Assembly: GCF_007828215.1 (NCBI RefSeq)
Contig: NZ_VIUE01000011.1
Span: forward strand, 62,001 to 126,000
Reading direction: 5' to 3'
DNA from: Pseudomonas sp. SJZ074
GTDB taxonomy: Bacteria; Pseudomonadota; Gammaproteobacteria; Pseudomonadales; Pseudomonadaceae
DNA: 64,000 nt
Made by a program: the position numbers and the translations under genes. Each line of letters begins with the position of its first letter. The first letter of the stretch is position 1. The notes below the pieces were generated by a model. It ran no database searches and was not told where the DNA came from. It saw only the letters and a list, made by a program, of their open reading frames with translations. This document shows, piece after piece, positions 25,860 through 33,705 of this stretch.

Positions 25860-26861
25860 ATGAGGATGTTCGAGGAAGAAAACGCGCAGTGGGGGCTGGT
25901 GCATGCCCTGGTGCTGGACGGTAAGGGCGGCGCGCGTTCGATTGCCCGGACCGAGCTCGACGATCTGCAGTTGCAGGCCCACGAAAGCCTGTGGCTGCAT
26001 TGGGATCGCAGCCATCCGCAGACCCATACCTGGTTGCGCAAATCCAGTGGGCTGAGCGAGTTCAACTGCGATCTGCTGCTTGAGGAAAACACCCGGCCAC
26101 GTCTGTTGCCGTTGCCGGAAGCCGAGCTGCTGCTATTCCTCAGGGGCATCAACCTCAATCCGGGCGCGGAGCCGGAAGACATGGTCTCGGTGCGGATTTT
26201 CGCCTCCGCCCAGCGCGTGATCTCCCTGCGTCTTCGTCCTCTGCGTGCCACCGATGAGCTATTGGCGCACTTGGCCGAAGGCAAGGGACCGAAAACCGCC
26301 TCCGAACTCATCCTTTATATGGCGCAGTACCTGACCAACAAGGTCCAGGACCTGGTTTCCCAGCTCTCGGAAATCGTCGATGGCGAAGAAGAAATGCTCG
26401 ACGCCGACGAACGGTATACGCCCGAGCACGATGCCATTTTGCACATTCGTCGCCGGGCTGCCGGACTGAAGCGGTTCCTGGCGCCGCAGCGGGACATTTT
26501 CGGCCAGATGTCGCGCATCAAACTGCCTTGGTTCGTCGAGGACGATGGCGATTACTGGAATGAATTGAACAACAGCCTGACCCGCTATCTCGAAGAACTG
26601 GAATTGACCCGGGAGCGCGTGGGGCTTGTGCTGGAAGCTGAAGACCGGCGCCTTTCCGTGCGCATGAACCGGACGATGTACCGTTTCGGCATCATCACCG
26701 GGATCTTCCTGCCGATGAGTTTTCTCACGGGCCTGCTGGGCATCAATGTCGGTGGTATTCCGCTCTCACAAAGCCCTTATGGCTTCCTGGTCGCCTGTCT
26801 GCTGATGGTCTGCGTGGCGCTGGGGCAGTGGTGGTTGTTCCGCCGTCTGCGCTGGGTATAA
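25860..26861 (+). CDS. cmaX: CorA/ZntB-family divalent cation transporter CmaX
   Basis: Inner-membrane transporter. A long cytoplasmic N-terminal funnel with coiled-coil helices is followed by two C-terminal membrane segments (GIITGIFLPMSFLTGLLGIN and YGFLVACLLMVCVALGQWW). The pore signature is GIN (LLGINVGGIP) in place of the usual GMN, as seen in ZntB-like members. First gene of the cmaX-crfX-cmpX-sigX-oprF block conserved in Pseudomonas. The start could be 25860 or 25866 (MRMFEEE). Confidence 0.9.
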   Translation: MRMFEEENAQWGLVHALVLDGKGGARSIARTELDDLQLQAHESLWLHWDRSHPQTHTWLRKSSGLSEFNCDLLLEENTRPRLLPLPEAELLLFLRGINLNPGAEPEDMVSVRIFASAQRVISLRLRPLRATDELLAHLAEGKGPKTASELILYMAQYLTNKVQDLVSQLSEIVDGEEEMLDADERYTPEHDAILHIRRRAAGLKRFLAPQRDIFGQMSRIKLPWFVEDDGDYWNELNNSLTRYLEELELTRERVGLVLEAEDRRLSVRMNRTMYRFGIITGIFLPMSFLTGLLGINVGGIPLSQSPYGFLVACLLMVCVALGQWWLFRRLRWV

Positions 26862-26923
26862 CAGGTTTCATGTGACCCGACGAAATTTGATCGCGTCTTT
26901 CACAGACATTACGAGAGGTGCGT

Positions 26924-27169
26924 ATGCACGATCCGTTTGAACAGTCTTTGCGCGACATGCTCAAGGCCTCGCCCTCCAGCCGGGACGACGATGCCTGCCT
27001 GGGGCGTGTGCTGAAAACCGCCAACCGACAGGTCGGCGCGGGCGATCTGTTCAGCCTGCTGGGCCGTTGGCTGCCCGCGCTGATGATCGCCTTGAACAAC
27101 GGGTCGGCCCATGTCTCGCCGGTTTCCCGTCGTAAACCTGTTACCCGCACCGCTGATAAGGCTGATTGA
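26924..27169 (+). CDS. crfX: Conserved small protein CrfX
   Basis: An 81-residue protein known only from its place between cmaX and cmpX in Pseudomonas. It is hydrophilic with one moderately hydrophobic segment (LFSLLGRWLPALMIALN) and a basic tail. The start ATG at 26924 has GAGG five bases upstream; a GTG at 26918 is also in frame. Stop lies two bases before the cmpX ATG, so the two are coupled. Function is not established from sequence. Confidence 0.85.
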   Translation: MHDPFEQSLRDMLKASPSSRDDDACLGRVLKTANRQVGAGDLFSLLGRWLPALMIALNNGSAHVSPVSRRKPVTRTADKAD

Positions 27170-27171
27170 AT

Positions 27172-27996
27172 ATGGAATTGAATCTCTGGACCCAGAGCCT
27201 CGTCGCGGCCATGACTGCGTTGTGGACCAAGGTGGCCAACTTCATCCCGAACCTGTTCGGTGCCCTGGTGGTGGTGCTGTTGGGGTTCGTCGTGGCCAAG
27301 TTGCTGGACACGCTGCTGTCCAAGCTGCTCGCCAAACTGGGGCTGGATCGCCTGATGGGCGGCACGGGCCTGACCAAGCTGCTGTCCCGAGGCGGCATCC
27401 AGGTACCGATCTCGACCCTGGTGGGCAAGATTGTCTACTGGTTCGTGCTGCTTATCTTTCTCGTCTCTGCGGCTGAATCCCTGGGGCTTCAGCGGGTTTC
27501 GGCCACCCTCGACATGCTTGCGTTGTACCTGCCCAAGGTGTTCGGGGCGGCTCTGGTGTTGTTGGTCGGTGTGCTGCTGGCCCAGCTGGCCAATGGGCTG
27601 GTGCGCGGCGCAGCCGAAGGTGTAGGGCTGGATTACGCCTCGGGCCTGGGGCGAATCGCCCAGGGTCTGGTGATCATCATCAGTATTTCTGTCGCGATCA
27701 GCCAGTTGGAGGTCAAGACGGACCTGCTCAACCATGTGATCGTGATCGTATTGATTACCGTTGGTCTGGCGATCGCGCTGGCAATGGGGTTGGGAAGCCG
27801 GGAAATCGCCGGCCAGATTCTCGCGGGAATCTATGTGCGTGAGCTGTATGAAGTCGGGCAACAAGTGCGGGTTGGCGAGGTCGAAGGCCAGATCGAGGAG
27901 ATCGGCACGGTGAAGACCACATTGCTGACCGAGGAGGGCGAATTGGTGTCGCTCTCCAATCGGATCCTGCTGGAGCAGCATGTGAGTAGCCGCTAA
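27172..27996 (+). CDS. cmpX: CmpX, MscS-like mechanosensitive channel family protein
   Basis: A 274-residue inner-membrane protein with about five membrane segments (FGALVVVLLGFVVAKLL, TLVGKIVYWFVLLIFLVSAA, PKVFGAALVLLVGVLLAQLA, GLVIIISISVAIS, VIVIVLITVGLAIALAMGLG) and a C-terminal beta domain (VRVGEVEGQIEEIGTVKTTLL) of the MscS family. In P. aeruginosa and P. fluorescens CmpX affects envelope tension and SigX activity. The ATG follows the crfX stop by two bases. Confidence 0.9.
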   Translation: MELNLWTQSLVAAMTALWTKVANFIPNLFGALVVVLLGFVVAKLLDTLLSKLLAKLGLDRLMGGTGLTKLLSRGGIQVPISTLVGKIVYWFVLLIFLVSAAESLGLQRVSATLDMLALYLPKVFGAALVLLVGVLLAQLANGLVRGAAEGVGLDYASGLGRIAQGLVIIISISVAISQLEVKTDLLNHVIVIVLITVGLAIALAMGLGSREIAGQILAGIYVRELYEVGQQVRVGEVEGQIEEIGTVKTTLLTEEGELVSLSNRILLEQHVSSR

Positions 27997-28087
27997 CCCG
28001 GCAAACTCTGCTAATGTATGCCGCCGCAAAATGCCTGCCAGCGCAGGCTGTGGCGCACATTGACCTAGACCGTCGGCCCGACTTGTT

Positions 28088-28678
28088 TTGAACAAACCCC
28101 AATCGCTGTCCACGCGCTATGACCCCCGTGATCTCTCTGATGAGGAGTTGGTCGCGCGCGCGCATACGGAGCTGTTCCACGTAACACGTGCTTACGAAGA
28201 GTTGATGCGCCGTTACCAACGTACATTATTTAACGTCTGTGCACGTTATCTGGGGAACGATCGCGACGCTGACGATGTCTGTCAGGAGGTGATGTTGAAG
28301 GTGCTGTATGGCCTGAAGAACTTCGAGGGGAAATCGAAGTTCAAGACATGGCTATATAGCATCACGTACAACGAATGCATCACACAGTATCGCAAGGAAC
28401 GGCGAAAGCGTCGCTTGATGGACGCTTTGAGCCTTGACCCTCTCGAGGAAGCGTCCGAAGAAAAGGCGCCCAAGCCCGAGGAAAAGGGTGGACTCGATCG
28501 CTGGCTGGTTTATGTGAACCCGATCGACCGTGAAATTCTGGTGCTACGATTTGTCGCAGAACTGGAATTCCAAGAGATCGCAGACATAATGCACATGGGT
28601 TTGAGCGCGACAAAAATGCGTTACAAGCGCGCTCTCGATAAGCTGCGTGAGAAATTTGCAGGTACTGCCGAAACTTAA
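28088..28678 (+). CDS. sigX: ECF sigma factor SigX
   Basis: A 196-residue extracytoplasmic-function sigma factor. Region 2 includes NVCARYLGNDRDADDVCQEVMLKVLYGLKNFEGKSKFKTWLYSI; region 4 includes DREILVLRFVAELEFQEIADIMHMGLSATKMRYKRAL. It controls envelope, fatty-acid and motility genes and transcribes oprF. The TTG start at 28088 gives MNKPQSLSTRYDP, the conserved Pseudomonas N-terminus. No cognate anti-sigma gene is adjacent, in keeping with control by envelope state via CmpX. Confidence 0.95.
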   Translation: MNKPQSLSTRYDPRDLSDEELVARAHTELFHVTRAYEELMRRYQRTLFNVCARYLGNDRDADDVCQEVMLKVLYGLKNFEGKSKFKTWLYSITYNECITQYRKERRKRRLMDALSLDPLEEASEEKAPKPEEKGGLDRWLVYVNPIDREILVLRFVAELEFQEIADIMHMGLSATKMRYKRALDKLREKFAGTAET

Positions 28679-28705
28679 CTTCGGCGCAAATATCTCTTAC
28701 GTGTA

Positions 28706-28727
28706 GGCAAGTTCTGATAGACTTGCC
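28706..28727 (+). promoter_or_regulatory. Hairpin in the sigX-oprF intergenic region
   Basis: GGCAAGT and ACTTGCC form a perfect 7-bp stem with an 8-base loop, about 60 bases before the oprF ATG. There is no T-run, so it is probably part of the oprF 5' untranslated region or promoter rather than a terminator. A second small stem (CCCCCGG/TGCGGGA) follows at 28738-28753. Confidence 0.45.
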
Positions 28728-28786
28728 GCCGAGTTGTCCCCCGGTTTGCGGGACTGCTTCACAATCACCAGATGGGGATTTAACGG

Positions 28787-29821
28787 ATGAAACTGAAAAA
28801 CACCTTGGGCTTTGCCATTGGTTCTCTTATTGCCGCTACTTCGTTCGGCGCGCTGGCACAAGGCCAAGGCGCAGTTGAAATCGAAGGCTTCGCCAAGAAA
28901 GAGCAATTCGACAGCGCTCGTAACTTCAAGAACAACGGCAACCTGTTCGGCGGTTCGGTTGGTTACTTCCTGACCGACGACGTTGAACTGCGTCTGGGCT
29001 ACGACGAAGTGCACAACGTTCGTTCCGACGACGGTCGTAACATCAAGGGCGCCAACACTGCGCTGGACGCTCTGTACCACTTCAACAACCCAGGTGACAT
29101 GCTGCGTCCGTACGTCTCGGCCGGTTTCTCCGACCAGAGCATCGGTCAGAACGGCTCCAGCGGTCGTAACCGTTCGACCTTCGCCAACGTTGGCGGCGGC
29201 GCCAAGCTGTACTTCACCGAGAACTTCTACGCTCGTGCTGGCGTTGAAGCTCAGTACAACATCGACCAGGGCGACACCGAGTGGGCTCCAAGCGTCGGTA
29301 TCGGTGTGAACTTCGGTGGCGGCTCCAAGCCTGCTGCTGCTCCAGTTCCAGCTCCGGCTGAAGTCTGCTCCGACAGCGACAACGACGGCGTCTGCGACAA
29401 CGTCGACAAGTGCCCTGACACCCCAGCCAACGTAACCGTTGACGCTGATGGCTGCCCGGCTGCTGCTGAAACCGTACGTGTTGAGCTGGACGTGAAATTC
29501 GACTTCGACAAGTCGGTCGTCAAGCCAAACAGCTACGGCGACATCAAGAACCTGGCTGACTTCATGAAGCAGTACCCAGAAACCACCACCACTGTTGAAG
29601 GTCACACTGACTCCGTCGGTCCTGACGCTTACAACCAGAAACTGTCCGAGCGTCGTGCAAACGCCGTTAAGCAGGTTCTGACCAACCAGTACGGTGTTGA
29701 AGCGTCCCGCATTCAGTCTGTTGGCTACGGCGAAACCCGCCCAGTTGCCGACAACGCCACTGAAGCCGGTCGTGCTATCAACCGTCGCGTAGAAGCGCAA
29801 ACTGAAGCTAAGAGCAAGTAA
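28787..29821 (+). CDS. oprF: Major outer membrane porin OprF
   Basis: A signal peptide ending near FGALAQ precedes an eight-stranded N-terminal beta-barrel, a Cys-containing DSDNDGVCDNVDKCPDTP calcium-binding-like linker (about residues 195-211), and a C-terminal OmpA domain that binds peptidoglycan (FDFDKSVVKPNSY, GHTDSVGPDAYNQKLSERRA, RRVEA). 344 residues is normal. It gives the cell general porin and structural functions. Codon use is the most biased in the window, as expected for the most abundant envelope protein. Terminator follows. Confidence 0.97.
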   Translation: MKLKNTLGFAIGSLIAATSFGALAQGQGAVEIEGFAKKEQFDSARNFKNNGNLFGGSVGYFLTDDVELRLGYDEVHNVRSDDGRNIKGANTALDALYHFNNPGDMLRPYVSAGFSDQSIGQNGSSGRNRSTFANVGGGAKLYFTENFYARAGVEAQYNIDQGDTEWAPSVGIGVNFGGGSKPAAAPVPAPAEVCSDSDNDGVCDNVDKCPDTPANVTVDADGCPAAAETVRVELDVKFDFDKSVVKPNSYGDIKNLADFMKQYPETTTTVEGHTDSVGPDAYNQKLSERRANAVKQVLTNQYGVEASRIQSVGYGETRPVADNATEAGRAINRRVEAQTEAKSK

Positions 29822-29838
29822 TTAGCCCATAGTTTGGG

Positions 29839-29866
29839 AAAAGCCCGGCTTATGCCGGGCTTTTCT
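29839..29866 (+). terminator. Intrinsic terminator of oprF
   Basis: AAAAGCCCGGC, a TTAT loop, then GCCGGGCTTTTC with a further T-rich tail. It lies 17 bases after the stop codon. Confidence 0.95.
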
Positions 29867-29910
29867 TTGTCTGCGATTTATGAAAAAGAAAAATGCCTGT
29901 GGGGAAAGGG

Positions 29911-30660
29911 TTATAGGGCAATGGCTTGAAGCCAGGCAGGTTGCGCCAGTTCGGTGGCGCTTGCCACTGCACCGATAACCAGGATCGCCGGGCTCTTGAG
30001 TTGAAACGCACCTGCGTCGGCCTCCATCGAAGCCAGATCGCTACGGCAGTCTCGTTGATGAGGCAGGGAGGCATTCTCGATCATGGCTACGGGGGTATCC
30101 GCTGCCAGGCCACCGGCCAGCAGTTGCTCGCGGATCTCGCTCAGTTTCGCCACCCCCATATACACCACCAGGGTCGTCCCGCTTTGCGCCAGGGCTTGCC
30201 AGTTCAGGCTGCTGCCGTCCTGGGTGTGGGCAGTGACCAGCGTTACGCCCCGGGCAATGCCGCGCAAGGTCAAGGGAATATTGCACTGGGTCGCTCCCGC
30301 CAGCCCGGCCGTGATGCCATTGACCAGCTCCACTTCGATGCCATGCTCGCGCAGCCATTGCGCCTCTTCGCCGCCTCGGCCAAAGATGCACGGGTCGCCG
30401 CCCTTGAGGCGGACCACGCATCTGCCTTGGCGCGCATAGCGCAGCATCAGCCGATGGATGAAGGCTTGTGGCGTGGAGCGGCAGCCGCCGCGCTTGCCTA
30501 CCGCGATGATGCGCGCACCGCAACAATGTTCCAGCACCGCCTCGTTGACCAGATCGTCGATCAACACCACGTCGGCTTCGCGCAGGGCGCGCACGGCCTT
30601 GAGGGTCAGCAATTCGGGGTCGCCAGGACCCGCACCCACCAGCCAGACTTTTGCGTTCAT
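29911..30660 (-). CDS. cobA: Uroporphyrinogen-III C-methyltransferase (SUMT)
   Basis: Methylates uroporphyrinogen III twice to precorrin-2, the precursor of siroheme and cobalamin. The VWLVGAGPGDPELLTLKA signature is at residues 4-21 and VVRLKGGDPCIFGRGGEEA at about 84-102. 249 residues is normal for a single-domain SUMT. It is the last gene of the nirBD-nasC operon, ten bases after nasC, where it supplies siroheme for NirB. The nearby NirB and this enzyme explain each other. Confidence 0.93.
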   Translation of the reverse strand: MNAKVWLVGAGPGDPELLTLKAVRALREADVVLIDDLVNEAVLEHCCGARIIAVGKRGGCRSTPQAFIHRLMLRYARQGRCVVRLKGGDPCIFGRGGEEAQWLREHGIEVELVNGITAGLAGATQCNIPLTLRGIARGVTLVTAHTQDGSSLNWQALAQSGTTLVVYMGVAKLSEIREQLLAGGLAADTPVAMIENASLPHQRDCRSDLASMEADAGAFQLKSPAILVIGAVASATELAQPAWLQAIAL

Positions 30661-30670
30661 AGTGTTTTCC

Positions 30671-33388
30671 TCACGAGAGAGCGGCCATCGGTTGCGCAGT
30701 GGCAACCAGCAGGCGCTTGATTTCCGGGACGCAGGAGCCGCATTGCGTACCACAGCCCAGTTCCTGTTTCAGCCCTTGCAGATCCAGCCCTCGTTCAATG
30801 CCGGCGCAGATCGCACGCTGGCTGACGTTCAGGCAGTTGCACAAGGTCTTGCTGCCGCCTGCCGTTGCGCCAGCGTTGCCCGGTGGCGCACTTAACGGCG
30901 CCAACAACCAACGGCGCAGTTGCTCGTCGGCACGACCCTCCTGCCACAGGTTCTGCAACCAATGGCGGGCGAGGGTTTCGCCGGCCAGACGGATGGCGGT
31001 GATACGGCCGTTTTCGATCCGCACCCGTTTACCGATGGCGCGACGGGGATCGTCGTAGGCCAACACCGGCCCGTCGATCAGTTCCAGTTGTTCGTCGATC
31101 GCTTGTAGCAGTGCGGGGTCAGGCGCTTCGGTGCTGGCGGCGCGAATCAGCAGCGCGGGACGTTCACGGCCAGTCAGGCTCAGGCTGACATAGGCAAACG
31201 CCTCGCACAGCGGACGCAAGGTCTCAAGATGCTGTTGAACATCGCCTTCGATCAAGGCGAAAAGCTGCCAAGGCAGGTTTACCGGCTCCAGGCGCACGCC
31301 GCTGTGCTTGAGTTCCGGTTGTTTCGACAGTGGGTCGAAAGCCGGTTGAGTCAGAGTATTCACGCCGCCTTTGAGGAATCGATCACCCCAGTGCATGGGC
31401 AGGAACGCCTGGCCGGGGCGCACGCTGTCGTCGCTGTCCACAGCCACGATCACGCTGCCGCGACGGCTCTTGAGGCTGACCAGGTCGCCCGCTTGCAGGC
31501 GCTGGCGCTGCAGCTCGTCGGGGTGCAGGCTGAGTACGGCTTCGTTCACGTGCCCGAACAACCGCGCGGCGGTGCCGGTACGGCTCATGCCGTGCCACTG
31601 ATCCCGCAGGCGGCCGGTGTTGAGGGTCAACGGGTAACGGGCGTCACGCAGTTCCCTGGCGGCGCGATACGGTTCGGCGACGAACCGCGCACGGCCGTTG
31701 TCGGTGGGGAAAATCCCATCGACGTACAGGCGGGCCGTTCCGACCGTGGCGCCGTCCGGGAATGGCCATTGCTGGGGGCCAAGCTGATCGATCAGTTCAT
31801 GGCTGATGCCGGACAGGTCGAGATCCTGTCCGCGGGTCAATTGCTTGTATTCGTCGAACAACTGCGCAGGTGTGTCGAAGGCGAACAGGCTGGGCTGGCC
31901 CGGCCGCAGACGTTTCTCCAGACGTTGTGCGAAATCCACCGTAATGGCCCAGTCTGGTCGTGCTTCGCCCGGTGCGCCGATGGCTCGGCGGACGTGGGAA
32001 ATGCGTCGTTCGGAGTTGGTCACCGAACCTTCCTTTTCGCCCCAACTGGCCGCTGGCAACAGCAGGTCGGCAAACCCGGCGGTCTCGGTGGTGCGGAAGG
32101 CCTCTTGCAGCACCACGAATGGGCAGGCCTGCAGGGCCGCCCGGACCGCTGTCTGGTCCGGCATCGATTGAGCCGGGTTGGTGCAGGCGATCCACAAGGC
32201 CTTGATCTTGCCGTTGCGCACCTGCTCGAACAACTCGATGGCGCTCAAGCCGGGACTGGCGGGCAGTTGCTCGACGCCCCAGTATTCGGCGACTTCGGCG
32301 CGATGCTCCGGGTTGGCGGCTTCGCGGTGGCCTGGCAGCAGGTTCGACAGACTGCCGGTTTCCCGCCCGCCCATGGCGTTGGGCTGGCCAGTCAGCGAGA
32401 AGGGCCCGGCACCCGGGCGACCGATCTGTCCGGTGGCCAGGTGCAGGTTGATCAAGGCACTGTTCTTGGCGCTGCCGGCGGTGGACTGGTTCAGGCCCAT
32501 GCACCACAACGACAGAAAGCTTGGCGAGGTGCCGACCCATTCGGCGCACTCGTTCAGTTGCTCGACGCTGATGCCGCACAGCTGGGCGACCATCGCTGGG
32601 GTGTAATCGCGCACCAGGTTCTTCAGGTCCGCCAGGCCTTCGGTGTGGGCCTTGATGAAGTCGCGGTCGACCCAGTCTTCCCACAGCAGCAGGTGCAAAA
32701 TCCCATGGAACAAGGCGACATCGGTGCCCGGAAGGATCGCCAGGTGCAGGTCCGCCAAGTCGCAGGTGTCGGTGCGCCGCGGGTCGATGACGATGATTTT
32801 CATCTGCGGCCGGCGGGATTTGGCCTCTTCGAGGCGGCGAAAGAGGATGGGATGGGCGTAGGCCATGTTACTGCCGACGATCATCACACAGTCGCTCAAT
32901 TCCAGGTCTTCATAGCTGCAGGGCGGGGCGTCGGCGCCGAGGCTGCGCTTGTAACCCACCACGGCGGAGGACATGCACAGCCGGGAATTGCTGTCGATGT
33001 TGTTGGTGCCCACCAATGCCCGGGCGAGTTTGTTGAAGGCGTAGTAGTCCTCGGTCAGCAACTGGCCGGAGATGTAGAACGCCACGCTGTCGGGACCGTG
33101 TTCGGCGATGGTTTCGGCGAATACGCTGGCGGCGTGTTCCAGGGCGCTGTCCCAGTCGGTGCGGGCGCGGGCCAGGCCTTTGCCCAGGCGCAGCTCGGGG
33201 TACAGGGCCCGAGCTGCGAGGTCGCCGGTCAGGTGCAGGGTCGAGCCCTTGCTGCACAGTTTGCCGAAATTGGCCGGATGGGTGGGATCGCCACTGACGC
33301 CGAGGATGCGCTCGTCGTCATGTTCGATCAGCACGCCGCAACCGACCCCGCAGTAACAGCAGGTCGAGGCAGTGGTCTGGCGGTTCAT
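30671..33388 (-). CDS. nasC: Assimilatory nitrate reductase, catalytic subunit
   Basis: Reduces nitrate to nitrite in the cytoplasm. The N-terminal 4Fe-4S motif CCYCGVGCG with KLCSKG precedes the bis-MGD molybdopterin oxidoreductase domain (GLNQSTAGSAKNSALINLHLATGQIGRPGAGPFSLTGQPNAMGGRE signals nitrate-type members). A BFD-like 2Fe-2S domain (CNCLNVSQR...GCGTQCGSCVPEIKRLL) ends the protein. 905 residues is normal. The ATG at 33388 overlaps the nirD stop (TGATG). It needs the mobA/moaB/moeA products. The Klebsiella counterpart is named nasA; I use nasC as in P. aeruginosa, where nasA denotes the transporter. Confidence 0.94.
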   Translation of the reverse strand: MNRQTTASTCCYCGVGCGVLIEHDDERILGVSGDPTHPANFGKLCSKGSTLHLTGDLAARALYPELRLGKGLARARTDWDSALEHAASVFAETIAEHGPDSVAFYISGQLLTEDYYAFNKLARALVGTNNIDSNSRLCMSSAVVGYKRSLGADAPPCSYEDLELSDCVMIVGSNMAYAHPILFRRLEEAKSRRPQMKIIVIDPRRTDTCDLADLHLAILPGTDVALFHGILHLLLWEDWVDRDFIKAHTEGLADLKNLVRDYTPAMVAQLCGISVEQLNECAEWVGTSPSFLSLWCMGLNQSTAGSAKNSALINLHLATGQIGRPGAGPFSLTGQPNAMGGRETGSLSNLLPGHREAANPEHRAEVAEYWGVEQLPASPGLSAIELFEQVRNGKIKALWIACTNPAQSMPDQTAVRAALQACPFVVLQEAFRTTETAGFADLLLPAASWGEKEGSVTNSERRISHVRRAIGAPGEARPDWAITVDFAQRLEKRLRPGQPSLFAFDTPAQLFDEYKQLTRGQDLDLSGISHELIDQLGPQQWPFPDGATVGTARLYVDGIFPTDNGRARFVAEPYRAARELRDARYPLTLNTGRLRDQWHGMSRTGTAARLFGHVNEAVLSLHPDELQRQRLQAGDLVSLKSRRGSVIVAVDSDDSVRPGQAFLPMHWGDRFLKGGVNTLTQPAFDPLSKQPELKHSGVRLEPVNLPWQLFALIEGDVQQHLETLRPLCEAFAYVSLSLTGRERPALLIRAASTEAPDPALLQAIDEQLELIDGPVLAYDDPRRAIGKRVRIENGRITAIRLAGETLARHWLQNLWQEGRADEQLRRWLLAPLSAPPGNAGATAGGSKTLCNCLNVSQRAICAGIERGLDLQGLKQELGCGTQCGSCVPEIKRLLVATAQPMAALS

Positions 33389-33705
33389 CAGCTTGCGTCC
33401 CTTAGCGCCAACAGCACCCGGCCGTTCTCGACCCGTGCCGAATGCTGATGGGCACAACCCACATCCGGCGCCTGGGCCTGGCCGGTTTCCAGGTCGATCT
33501 GCCAATTGTGCAGCGGGCAGGCCACGCGCTTGCCGTAGATCAAGCCCTGGGATAACGGACCACCCTTGTGCGGGCAGCGGTCATCGAGTGCGAACACTTC
33601 ATCGTCGCTGGTACGAAAAATCGCGATATCGCCCTTCGGGCCGTTGATGATGCGCGAGCCCAGGGCATTGATGTCTTCCAGTGCGCAGATATCCAGCCAG
33701 TTCAT
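33388..33705 (-). CDS. nirD: Nitrite reductase (NADH) small subunit NirD
   Basis: A 105-residue Rieske-like subunit. It has a CPHKGGPLSQG segment and CPLHNWQIDLETG, so all four Rieske ligands (CPH and CPLH) are present, unlike E. coli NirD, which lacks them. The start ATG overlaps the nirB stop (ATGA) and its stop overlaps the nasC start, so the three are translationally coupled. Confidence 0.92.
   Translation of the reverse strand: MNWLDICALEDINALGSRIINGPKGDIAIFRTSDDEVFALDDRCPHKGGPLSQGLIYGKRVACPLHNWQIDLETGQAQAPDVGCAHQHSARVENGRVLLALRDAS

Noticed and set aside
28697..29800. Minus-strand 367-codon frame opposite oprF
   Set aside because: Antisense shadow of a highly expressed gene with biased codons; sequence is low in recognisable structure.
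31229..33448. Plus-strand open frame of 739 codons opposite nasC
   Set aside because: Shadow frame; composition is that of antisense to a molybdopterin oxidoreductase, with no domain.
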